A DNA stretch of 5,363 nt from Streptomyces sp. NRRL F-5123 (lineage in GTDB: Bacteria; Actinomycetota; Actinomycetes; Streptomycetales; Streptomycetaceae). Within the stretch, counting starts at the first letter, position 1. Each line of letters opens with the position of its first letter. The position numbers and the translations under genes were made by a program. Shown here piece after piece: positions 1 through 4,334 of the stretch. The stretch spans positions 1 to 5,363 of the forward strand of contig NZ_JOHY01000121.1 in the NCBI RefSeq assembly GCF_000721495.1, read 5' to 3'. Below the pieces are notes generated by a model that had not been told where the DNA came from, ran no database searches, and was given only the letters and a program-made list of their open reading frames with translations.

Positions 1-123
1 GCCGCGCAGGTGCGCGATGTCCTGGGCGCCGTCGCCCGTCCACACGAGGTAGGTGTACTGCTCGGTCCACGTCAGCCGCGATCCGCCGGGGGCGTCGGAC
101 AGTTCGACGGTGACCAGCGAGGC
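1..123 (-). pseudogene. SRPBCC/AHSA1-like protein, C-terminal fragment, cut by window edge
   Basis: Reading the minus strand in the frame whose codons align with base 1 gives SLVTVELSDAPGGSRLTW followed by TEQYTYLVWTGDGAQDIAHL. This matches the C-terminal strand-helix part of SRPBCC (START-like helix-grip) proteins of the AHSA1 or polyketide-cyclase type, where a VTVEL strand is followed by a TRLTWTEQ-like strand. The family normally has roughly 90 more residues before this point. Here the upstream frame turns into arginine/proline-rich, non-domain-like sequence. It holds no ATG, and the first GTG in frame (276-274) lies beyond the maoC promoter. The N-terminal half is therefore absent from this locus, and the 3' end runs off the window. 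Decay or deletion is my inference; a sequencing frameshift or an assembly junction near 120-130 is possible. Members bind small hydrophobic ligands or act as chaperone-like domains, so no specific function can be given. Confidence 0.5.
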
Positions 124-179
124 CCAGCGCCGCAGGCCCCTGCCGCCGCCGTGCCGGACGCGCCGGGGGCCGGGTGGCG

Positions 180-208
180 TTGACAGCCAGGAGGGCCGGA
201 ACCATGCT
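180..208 (+). promoter_or_regulatory. Candidate sigma70-type promoter of the MaoC hydratase gene
   Basis: A perfect TTGACA -35 hexamer (180-185) is followed after 17 bp by CATGCT (203-208). CATGCT is a weak -10 match that keeps the A at position 2 and the T at position 6. Transcription would start near 215, giving a leader of about 80 nt before the ATG at 295. The -10 overlaps the start of the operator palindrome at 208-223, a classic position for repression. Confidence 0.45.
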
Positions 209-223
209 GAGCAAGCGCTTGGA
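208..223. promoter_or_regulatory. TetR-type operator, copy 1 (TGAGCAAGCGCTTGG)
   Basis: The core CAAGCGCTTG (212-221) is a perfect 10-bp palindrome centred at 216/217. Thirteen consecutive bases, TGAGCAAGCGCTT (208-220), recur exactly at 1497-1509 in front of the TetR-1 gene. The site overlaps the predicted -10 and start point of the maoC promoter. From memory, the actinobacterial regulator KstR2 recognises AnCAAGnnCTTGnT; this copy fits every position of that motif except the last base. The adjacent TetR-1 has a KstR2-like C-terminal region, so it is the likely ligand-responsive repressor (inference). Confidence 0.65.
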
Positions 224-228
224 AACCT

Positions 229-272
229 GCGAAACCCGCGAGACTTCCCGGCGCGCCAGCCCGCGAAACCCG
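229..272. repeat. Pair of 10-bp direct repeats in the maoC leader
   Basis: GCGAAACCCG occurs at 229-238 and again at 263-272, with starts 34 bp apart, between the operator and the ribosome-binding site. A related GGAAACC lies at 221-227, so A-rich GAAACC steps appear three times in about 50 bp of otherwise GC-dominated leader. They could be a second regulator's half sites or chance. Confidence 0.3.
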
Positions 273-281
273 TCACCGCCC

Positions 282-286
282 GGAGG
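282..286 (+). promoter_or_regulatory. Ribosome-binding site of the MaoC hydratase gene
   Basis: GGAGG lies 8 nt before the ATG at 295. It is a strong Shine-Dalgarno match that fixes this start. Confidence 0.85.
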
Positions 287-294
287 CCCCGCCC

Positions 295-759
295 ATGTCC
301 CAGCAGCCCCGTGTCTTCGCCTCGCCCGACGAACTGCGGGCGGCCGTCGGTGAACAGCTCGGCTGGACGGACTGGCTGGAGATCGAACAGAAGCGCGTCG
401 ACGCCTTCGCGGAGGCCACCGGCGACCACCAGTGGATCCATGTCGACCCGGAGCGGGCGGCGCAGGGCCCCTTCGGCGGCACGATCGCGCACGGCTTCCT
501 GACACTGTCGCTGATCCCGTCGTTGACGCCCCGGCTCTTCCAGGTCGAGGGCGTGCGGATGGGCGTCAACTACGGCGTCAACAAGGTGCGTTTCCCCGCT
601 CCCGTGCCGGTCGGCTCACGGCTGCGCGCGACGGCGGTGATCGCCGACGTGGCGGAGGCGAAGGGCGGCTTCCAGGTCGTCACCCGGGTGACGATCGAGC
701 GCGAGGGCGAGGAGAAGCCGGTGTGCGTGGCCGAGACGGTGGCGCGCTTCTACCTGTGA
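295..759 (+). CDS. MaoC-like (R)-specific enoyl-CoA hydratase/dehydratase
   Basis: This 154-residue single-domain hot-dog-fold protein is of the MaoC/NodN type. The hydratase-2 signature is clear at residues 38-72: FAEATGDHQWIHVDPERA, then PFGGTIAHGFLTLSL. Asp44 and His49 are the expected catalytic pair, and the GTIAHGF segment is the usual helix and substrate-pocket region. Family members add water to trans-2-enoyl-CoA to give (3R)-hydroxyacyl-CoA, or the reverse, in the cytosol, as homodimers. Length and motif match the small mycobacterial Rv0130 (HtdZ) type of about 150 residues, not the double-hot-dog forms. The start is fixed by GGAGG at 282-286. The gene converges on the TetR-1 gene with 11 bp between stop codons, and an operator shared with that regulator covers its promoter. 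Together with the nearby acyl-CoA dehydrogenase, this suggests a step in acyl-CoA oxidation. The substrate chain cannot be read from sequence. Confidence 0.92.
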   Translation: MSQQPRVFASPDELRAAVGEQLGWTDWLEIEQKRVDAFAEATGDHQWIHVDPERAAQGPFGGTIAHGFLTLSLIPSLTPRLFQVEGVRMGVNYGVNKVRFPAPVPVGSRLRATAVIADVAEAKGGFQVVTRVTIEREGEEKPVCVAETVARFYL

Positions 760-770
760 GGCGCCCGCGG

Positions 771-1391
771 TCACCCCCGGCCGTCCGCCCCCACCATCCG
801 CAGCACGAGGTCGGCGTACAGCGCGCCGACCTCGTCGGGCGTGCGGCGCCCGGCGGGGTTGAACCAGCGGGCCACGTCGATGCACAGCGACAGCACGGCC
901 AGCGTGGTCCCGGGCACCTCGGGCACGTCGAACTCCCCGGCGGCCACGCCGTCGGCGATGATCGTACGGATCGCGTCCTCGCTCTGCCGCCGCAGCACGA
1001 CGATCTCGGCGTAGTGGTCCTCGGCGAGCGCGCCCAACTCGTACTGCACGACCCGCCCGGTGGTGTGGTGCTCGGCGTGCCAGCGCACGAACGCGCTCAC
1101 GGCCGCCCCGAGCCGGTCGGCGGCGCTGCCGCCGCTGTCGCGCGCCTCGCCCAGCATGGCCAGCGAGCGCAGATGGCCGACCTTGCTGATCTGGTAGAGC
1201 AGCTCTTCCTTGGTCTTGTAGTGGATGTAGAGCGCCGCGGGGCTCATGCCGGCCCGCCCCGCGATGTCCCTGGTCGTCGTGGCGTGGTAGCCGCGCTCGG
1301 CGAACGCCTCCACCGCGGCGATCACCAGCCGCCTGGCGGCGTCGGGGGTGACGTCCTCCCACGCCTCGCCGGTTGCCGCCTCCGCACTCAT
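771..1391 (-). CDS. TetR-family transcriptional regulator (TetR-1, KstR2-like)
   Basis: This 206-residue protein has an N-terminal TetR helix-turn-helix at about residues 20-70: AAVEAFAERGYHATTTRDIA, then GRAGMSPAALYIHYKTKEEL, with recognition helix near 49-58. The all-helical remainder is the ligand-binding and dimerisation domain. Its end, with ARWFNPAGRRTPDEVGALYADLVL, resembles the C-terminal domain of KstR2-type regulators, which sense CoA thioesters in actinobacteria. The ATG at 1391 is chosen because AAGGAG sits 10 nt upstream (1407-1402) and the HTH begins shortly after. The frame stays open upstream through the acyl-CoA dehydrogenase gene, but that extension is antisense-type composition, not domain. 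A candidate promoter and a copy of the CAAGCGCTT operator lie in its leader, and the other copy lies in front of maoC. It is probably a self-repressor that also controls maoC. The ligand is unknown; an acyl-CoA is likely by family. Confidence 0.9.
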   Translation of the reverse strand: MSAEAATGEAWEDVTPDAARRLVIAAVEAFAERGYHATTTRDIAGRAGMSPAALYIHYKTKEELLYQISKVGHLRSLAMLGEARDSGGSAADRLGAAVSAFVRWHAEHHTTGRVVQYELGALAEDHYAEIVVLRRQSEDAIRTIIADGVAAGEFDVPEVPGTTLAVLSLCIDVARWFNPAGRRTPDEVGALYADLVLRMVGADGRG

Positions 1392-1401
1392 CGCCCGCAC
1401 G

Positions 1402-1407
1402 CTCCTT
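1402..1407 (-). promoter_or_regulatory. Ribosome-binding site of TetR-1
   Basis: AAGGAG on the minus strand lies 10 nt before the ATG at 1391. It decides this start over the long upstream open extension of the same frame. Confidence 0.8.
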
Positions 1408-1480
1408 GGACCCGTCGGCACGGCAGGGTCGCCGTGTCCCGTCCGGCCGGCGAGGCCGACCGCACGGTTGTCAGGGTCAC

Positions 1481-1510
1481 ACCCTACCTGGGCGGGTGAG
1501 CAAGCGCTTA
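1481..1510 (-). promoter_or_regulatory. Candidate TetR-1 promoter overlapped by its operator
   Basis: On the minus strand TAGGGT (1486-1481) is a good actinobacterial -10 of TAnnnT form. The -35 region, 18 bp upstream at about 1510-1505, has no clear consensus (TAAGCG) and falls inside the operator copy at 1497-1511. Transcription would start near 1474, giving a leader of roughly 80 nt, similar to that of maoC. Confidence 0.35.
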
Positions 1511-1511
1511 G
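1497..1511. promoter_or_regulatory. TetR-type operator, copy 2 (TGAGCAAGCGCTTAG)
   Basis: Fourteen of 15 bases are identical to copy 1 at 208-222; only G221 versus A1510 differs. The inner AAGCGCTT is a perfect palindrome. The site lies 106 bp upstream of the TetR-1 start and 18 bp beyond the acyl-CoA dehydrogenase stop codon, so it serves the regulator, not the preceding gene. The pair of copies brackets the convergent maoC/TetR-1 unit on both outer sides. Confidence 0.65.
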
Positions 1512-1528
1512 CGACGGAGGGCCGGGTT

Positions 1529-2689
1529 TCAGAACGCGGATACCCCGGTGAGGGAGCGGCCTATCAGCAGCTTGTGGATCTGGCTCGTGCCCTCGTACAG
1601 CGTCATGACACGGGCGTCCCGGAGCAGCTTGCCCACCGGGTATTCGTCGATGTAGCCGTAGCCGCCGAAGACCTGGAGCGCGTTGTTCGCGCAGCGCACC
1701 GCGGCCTCGCTCGCGTGCAGCTTGGCGACGGACGACTCGGTCGCGAAGGGCTGTCCGCGATCGATGAGGTCGGCGACCTGCCAGGTCAGCAGGCGGGCCG
1801 CGGCCACGTCCACGGCGATGTCGGCGAGCAGCTCCTGCACGAGCTGGCGCCCCGCGATCGGCGCGCCGAACTGCTCGCGCTGCCCCGCGTAGCCGACTGC
1901 GGCGTCCAGGCACGCCTGCGCGATGCCGACGCAGCCCGCCGCGACCGACATCCGCCCCTTGGCCAGTGCCGACATCGCGACCGAGAAGCCCTTGCCCTCG
2001 GGCCCGAGCAGCGCGTCGGCGGGGACGCGGACGGCGTCGAGCGTGATCTCGGCGGTCGCCTGGCCGCGCAGCCCGAGCTTGCCGTGGATCTCCCGGCGGG
2101 TCAGGCCGGGGGTGTCGGCGGGCACCAGGAAGGCGCTGACGCCGCGGTGGCCGTCGGCGGCGGTGCCGGTGCGGGCGAAGAGCAGGACGACGTCGGCCCA
2201 GGTGCCGTTGGTGATGAAGGTCTTGCCGCCGGTGATGACGTACCCGTCGCCGTCCCGGACCGCGCGGGTGGTCAGGTTCGCCGCGTCGGAGCCGGTGCCG
2301 GGTTCGGTGAGGCCGAAGCACCCGATCGCCTCGCCCGAGGTGAGCCGGGGCAGCCAGTGCCGCTTCTGCGCCTCGCTCCCCCAGTGCGCGACCGACTTGG
2401 CGACCAGGCCGAGGGAAACCGACACGATGCCGCGCACGGACGAGTCAGCGCGCCCCAGCTCCTCGGTGACCAGGCAGTACGCCAGGTGGTCGGCGCCCGA
2501 GCCACCGTACTCCTCGCCGATGGTCAGGCCCAGGAAGCCGACCGCGCCGAGCTTCTTGACGATCGCCCGGTCCACGGCCTCGGCGCGGTCCCACGCGGCC
2601 GCGTACGGGACGATCTCCCGCTCGGCGAAATCCCTGGCCAGAGCCTTCATGTCGGCCTGCTCGGCGGACAACCCGAACGTCAGGGCCAT
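1529..2689 (-). CDS. Acyl-CoA dehydrogenase (FAD-dependent)
   Basis: This 386-residue protein has the usual length and three-domain order of short- and medium-chain acyl-CoA dehydrogenases: N-terminal helices at about 1-120, a middle beta domain at about 122-230, and a C-terminal helical domain at about 235-386. FAD and substrate motifs are intact: CFGLTEPGTGSDAANL at 124-139, ITGGKTFITNG at 152-162 and REQFGAPI at 271-278. The C-terminal signature holds QVFGGYGYIDEYPVGKLLRD at 339-358 followed by TLYEGTSQI. Glu366 in YEGTSQI is the expected catalytic base, as in MCAD-type enzymes. It oxidises an acyl-CoA to the trans-2-enoyl-CoA and passes electrons to electron-transferring flavoprotein in the cytosol. 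The product is the type of substrate used by the nearby MaoC hydratase. The ATG at 2689 begins the normal family N-terminus; its Shine-Dalgarno is poor (purine-rich GGCGGGACGGGAC). The gene is divergent from TetR-2 and shares its control region. Chain-length specificity is not evident. Confidence 0.95.
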   Translation of the reverse strand: MALTFGLSAEQADMKALARDFAEREIVPYAAAWDRAEAVDRAIVKKLGAVGFLGLTIGEEYGGSGADHLAYCLVTEELGRADSSVRGIVSVSLGLVAKSVAHWGSEAQKRHWLPRLTSGEAIGCFGLTEPGTGSDAANLTTRAVRDGDGYVITGGKTFITNGTWADVVLLFARTGTAADGHRGVSAFLVPADTPGLTRREIHGKLGLRGQATAEITLDAVRVPADALLGPEGKGFSVAMSALAKGRMSVAAGCVGIAQACLDAAVGYAGQREQFGAPIAGRQLVQELLADIAVDVAAARLLTWQVADLIDRGQPFATESSVAKLHASEAAVRCANNALQVFGGYGYIDEYPVGKLLRDARVMTLYEGTSQIHKLLIGRSLTGVSAF

Positions 2690-2724
2690 GTCCCGTCCCG
2701 CCTTTCCGTTCGGCGCGATGCCGT

Positions 2725-2756
2725 TTCGCAGGAACGGGCGCGCCCGCTCCCGCGAA
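2725..2756. promoter_or_regulatory. 32-bp interrupted palindrome in the acyl-CoA dehydrogenase leader
   Basis: The left arm TTCGCAGGAACGGGCG (2725-2740) is complementary to the right arm CGCCCGCTCCCGCGAA (2741-2756) at 14 of 16 pairs. The mismatches are at 2730/2751 and 2734/2747. The dyad is centred at 2740/2741 and ends 35 bp before the ATG at 2689. Transcribed from the divergent promoter it could form a strong hairpin close to the 5' end of the mRNA. As DNA it could be an operator. No poly-U follows, so it is not a standard intrinsic terminator. Confidence 0.5.
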
Positions 2757-2761
2757 CGCAG

Positions 2762-2780
2762 AAACTACCATCGCTAGTTT
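2762..2780. promoter_or_regulatory. Divergent operator AAACTA-N7-TAGTTT
   Basis: Perfect 6-bp inverted arms, AAACTA (2762-2767) and TAGTTT (2775-2780), are centred on base 2771. The inner pair 2769/2773 also matches, giving 7 of 9 pairs in a 19-bp site. It is strikingly AT-rich for this window. It lies between the divergent acyl-CoA dehydrogenase and TetR-2 genes, the common site for a TetR autoregulatory operator. On the minus strand the arm itself reads TAGTTT, a plausible -10 for the dehydrogenase gene. On the plus strand the site lies where the -35 of TetR-2 would be. Binding could block both promoters. Confidence 0.6.
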
Positions 2781-2795
2781 TATGTCGGCAGCCTC

Positions 2796-2801
2796 TACTA
2801 T
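2796..2801 (+). promoter_or_regulatory. -10 element of TetR-2, predicting a leaderless transcript
   Basis: TACTAT fits the actinobacterial TAnnnT -10 and is followed after 7 bp by the ATG at 2809. A start of transcription at or within a base or two of that ATG would give a leaderless mRNA. No Shine-Dalgarno precedes the ATG, which agrees. This favours 2809 over the in-frame ATG at 2782, which lies upstream of the -10. Confidence 0.5.
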
Positions 2802-2808
2802 GTGCCGC

Positions 2809-3561
2809 ATGGCCCGCCCCCGCAAGCCTCTGCTGAGCCGCGACCGCATCGTCACGACCGCGCTCGCGCTCGTCGACGCCGAGGGCCTGGCCGCTCTGTC
2901 CACCCGGCGGCTGGCGGCGGAACTGGGGGTGAGCGGCCCCTCGCTCTACAACCACTTCGCCACCAAGGAGGCGATCCTCGACGCCGTCGCCGACACCGTC
3001 ATCGGCCAGGTCGACGTGTCGATGTTCGACGGCGGCGGCATGGGGGACACGGTGGGCGGGGAGCGCGGGGCCGGCTGGCGGCAGGCACTGCTGGCGTGGG
3101 GCCGCTCCTACCGCGCGGCTCTCAGCGCGCACCCCAACATCGTGCCCTTTCTCGCGGTCGGCCCCGGGCTGCGCCCCGCCGGCCTGCGGATGGCCGACGC
3201 CGTCTTCGGCGGCATGGTGGAGGCGGGCTGGCCGCCTGCCCAGGCAACCAGGATCGGCGCCGCGATGCGCTACTTCGTGACGGGCTCCGCGCTCGGCTCC
3301 TTCGCGGGCGGCTTCGTCGGCGACGCGACCGCGTACGACCCCGCCGACTACCCGCACCTCGGGCAGGCCCATCTGCTGGCCCGGCACCGCGAGCGGGTCG
3401 ACGAGGCCGCCTTCGACACCGGGCTGCGGGCGCTCATCGACGGCTTGGCGCTCCAGTACGCGGCCGAAGTGGGTCGGGCCGGGGCGGGCGAGGACGGGGC
3501 GGGCGAGGACGGCCGGGCACGCGAGCCGGAAATCGGCGGTCGGGCGGCGAACGGCGGCTGA
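2809..3561 (+). CDS. TetR-family transcriptional regulator (TetR-2, TetR_C_1-like)
   Basis: With the ATG at 2809 the product has 250 residues and begins MARPRKPLLSRDRIV, a usual TetR start. The ATG at 2782 would add nine residues unlike the family and would lie upstream of the -10. The helix-turn-helix region spans about residues 11-58, with STRRLAAELGVSGPSLYNHF at 31-50. The C-terminal part (SAHPNIVPFLAVGPGLRPAG, then VTGSALGSFAGG) resembles the tetracycline-repressor-like C-terminal domain class (TetR_C_1). The last 30 residues are a low-complexity Gly/Ala/Glu/Asp/Arg tail containing a GAGED-GAGED duplication, probably disordered. It is divergent from the acyl-CoA dehydrogenase across an inverted-repeat operator, so it likely represses that gene and itself. 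The DUF402 gene follows after 12 bp, probably in the same transcript. The ligand is unknown. It belongs to a different TetR subclass from TetR-1, and the two presumed operators are unrelated. Confidence 0.9.
   Translation: MARPRKPLLSRDRIVTTALALVDAEGLAALSTRRLAAELGVSGPSLYNHFATKEAILDAVADTVIGQVDVSMFDGGGMGDTVGGERGAGWRQALLAWGRSYRAALSAHPNIVPFLAVGPGLRPAGLRMADAVFGGMVEAGWPPAQATRIGAAMRYFVTGSALGSFAGGFVGDATAYDPADYPHLGQAHLLARHRERVDEAAFDTGLRALIDGLALQYAAEVGRAGAGEDGAGEDGRAREPEIGGRAANGG
3481..3510. repeat. 15-bp perfect tandem duplication in the TetR-2 tail
   Basis: GGGGCGGGCGAGGAC occurs twice in direct succession (3481-3495 and 3496-3510), in frame, encoding GAGED at residues 225-229 and 230-234. It lies outside the conserved TetR domains, so the length of this tail is probably free to vary. 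Confidence 0.85.
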
Positions 3562-3573
3562 CAGGATGGCGTC

Positions 3574-4122
3574 ATGTCGACTCCGGATTCAGCAGCGGCG
3601 GCGGGCGCGCACGGCCTCGTCCAGGTCAACTACCACAAATACGACGGCACTCTGCACTGGAACCTGCGGATGCACCGGCTCGGCGAGGACGAGCACGGCG
3701 TGTGGCTCGGGCTGCCGCCCAACGGCGTGATGCGCAAGGGGCACAACCCGGACGTGACGATTGCCGAGGCCCACGTCCTGCTCTTCCCGCGCGACGCGTG
3801 GTGGACGGCGGTCTTCAACGCGGCGCCGCGCAGCACCGAGATCTACTGCGACATCACCACGCCGCCGCAGTGGCCCTCGCGCGACGAGGTGACGATGGTC
3901 GACCTCGACCTCGACGTGCTGCGCAAGCGCGACGCGGCCGGGCCGATCCTCGTCGACGAGGACGAATTCGCCGAGCACCAGGTGCGGTACGGCTACCCGC
4001 CCGACGTCATCGCCTCGGCCCAGGCCTCCGCGGAGTGGCTGATGGACGCGGTGGCGCGGTGCGCGGGCCCGTTCGGCGGCGCGCACGAGCCGTGGCTGGC
4101 GATGGTGGACCCGGCGGAGTGA
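3574..4122 (+). CDS. DUF402/FomD-like barrel protein, putative metal-dependent nucleotide phosphohydrolase
   Basis: This 182-residue protein has the DUF402 (FomD-like) fold signature: KYDGTLHWNLRMHRLGEDEH near 22-41, MRKGHNPD at 53-60, and a beta-rich centre. An acidic cluster typical of the metal site follows: YCDI at 91-94, MVDLDLDVL at 108-116 and VDEDEF at 127-132. HQVRYGYPPDVI at 135-146 and a C-terminal helix complete the pattern, and the length is normal. Characterised relatives are the staphylococcal nucleoside tri-/diphosphate phosphatase and FomD, which hydrolyses a CMP-phosphonate in fosfomycin biosynthesis, both using divalent metal. No fosfomycin genes are visible here, so the substrate is open. 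The ATG at 3574 is preceded by AGGA (3563-3566) at 7 nt spacing. The 12-bp gap after TetR-2 suggests co-transcription, although a link to acyl-CoA metabolism is not obvious. Confidence 0.85.
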   Translation: MSTPDSAAAAGAHGLVQVNYHKYDGTLHWNLRMHRLGEDEHGVWLGLPPNGVMRKGHNPDVTIAEAHVLLFPRDAWWTAVFNAAPRSTEIYCDITTPPQWPSRDEVTMVDLDLDVLRKRDAAGPILVDEDEFAEHQVRYGYPPDVIASAQASAEWLMDAVARCAGPFGGAHEPWLAMVDPAE

Positions 4123-4172
4123 CGCGACCGGGCGGTACGGGTGCGGGCCCTGCGGGCTGCGGGGGTGCGGAT

Positions 4173-4188
4173 CCAGCGGGGGCGCTGG
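4173..4188. terminator. Possible bidirectional hairpin terminator between convergent genes
   Basis: CCAGCG (4173-4178), loop GGGG, and CGCTGG (4183-4188) form a perfect 6-bp stem 51 nt beyond the DUF402 stop codon, in the convergent gap. There is no T-tract, which is common for high-GC actinomycete terminators. It lies inside repeat units 4164 and 4181 and may be only a by-product of their variation. Confidence 0.35.
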
Positions 4189-4288
4189 CCCGGCGAGGGT
4201 GCTGGCCCGGCAGGGGTGCGGGGATGCGGACCCGGCGAGGGTGCTGGCCAGGCGAGGGTGCGGGCCCGGCCAGGGTGCTGGCCCGGCA

Positions 4289-4333
4289 GGGGTGCGGGCC
4301 CGGCAGGGGTGCGGGCCCGGCAGGGGTGCGGGG
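4289..4333 (+). other. Potential G-quadruplex motif
   Basis: Six G-tracts of three or four bases (4289-4292, 4296-4298, 4306-4309, 4313-4315, 4323-4326, 4330-4333) are separated by loops of 3 (TGC) or 7 (CCCGGCA) bases. This satisfies the G3+N1-7 definition. It arises from the three best-preserved repeat units, on the strand that would be read through as RNA from the DUF402 gene. The C-rich loops can pair with the G-tracts, so a hairpin may compete. Confidence 0.4.
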
Positions 4334-4334
4334 C

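Larger units (their letters stand above)
4140..4334. repeat. Degenerate 17-bp G-rich tandem repeat (minisatellite)
   Basis: Units of consensus GGTGCGGGCCCGGCAGG run head to tail. Starts at 4140, 4164, 4181, 4198, 4215, 4240, 4257, 4274, 4291 and 4308 are followed by a partial unit at 4325 that abuts the alcohol dehydrogenase stop codon. The units at 4291 and 4308 are identical. Variation is mostly T or G at position 6 and A or G at positions 15-16. The unit at 4215 carries about 8 extra bases, and a 7-bp partial lies at 4157-4163. A 17-bp period is not a multiple of three, so no frame is preserved and the array is not coding. It fills nearly all of the 212 bp between two convergent genes. Confidence 0.85.

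Noticed and set aside
616..1362. Long minus-strand open frame across the maoC 3' end and the TetR-1 gene
   Set aside because: Its translation is dominated by Arg/Gly/Ala/His with no domain. It is a shifted frame of TetR-1, as is usual in high-GC DNA.
1392..2321. Upstream extension of the TetR-1 frame, giving a 516-residue protein
   Set aside because: The extension overlaps the acyl-CoA dehydrogenase on the same strand in another frame, is Arg-rich without domains, and a proper ribosome-binding site precedes the ATG at 1391.
1373..2836. 487-residue plus-strand frame opposite the acyl-CoA dehydrogenase
   Set aside because: Low-complexity composition typical of the antisense frame of a GC-rich gene. 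The minus-strand enzyme with all motifs intact explains the region.
4140..4334. CRISPR array as an explanation of the repeats
   Set aside because: The 17-bp units are contiguous without unique spacers and no cas genes are present.
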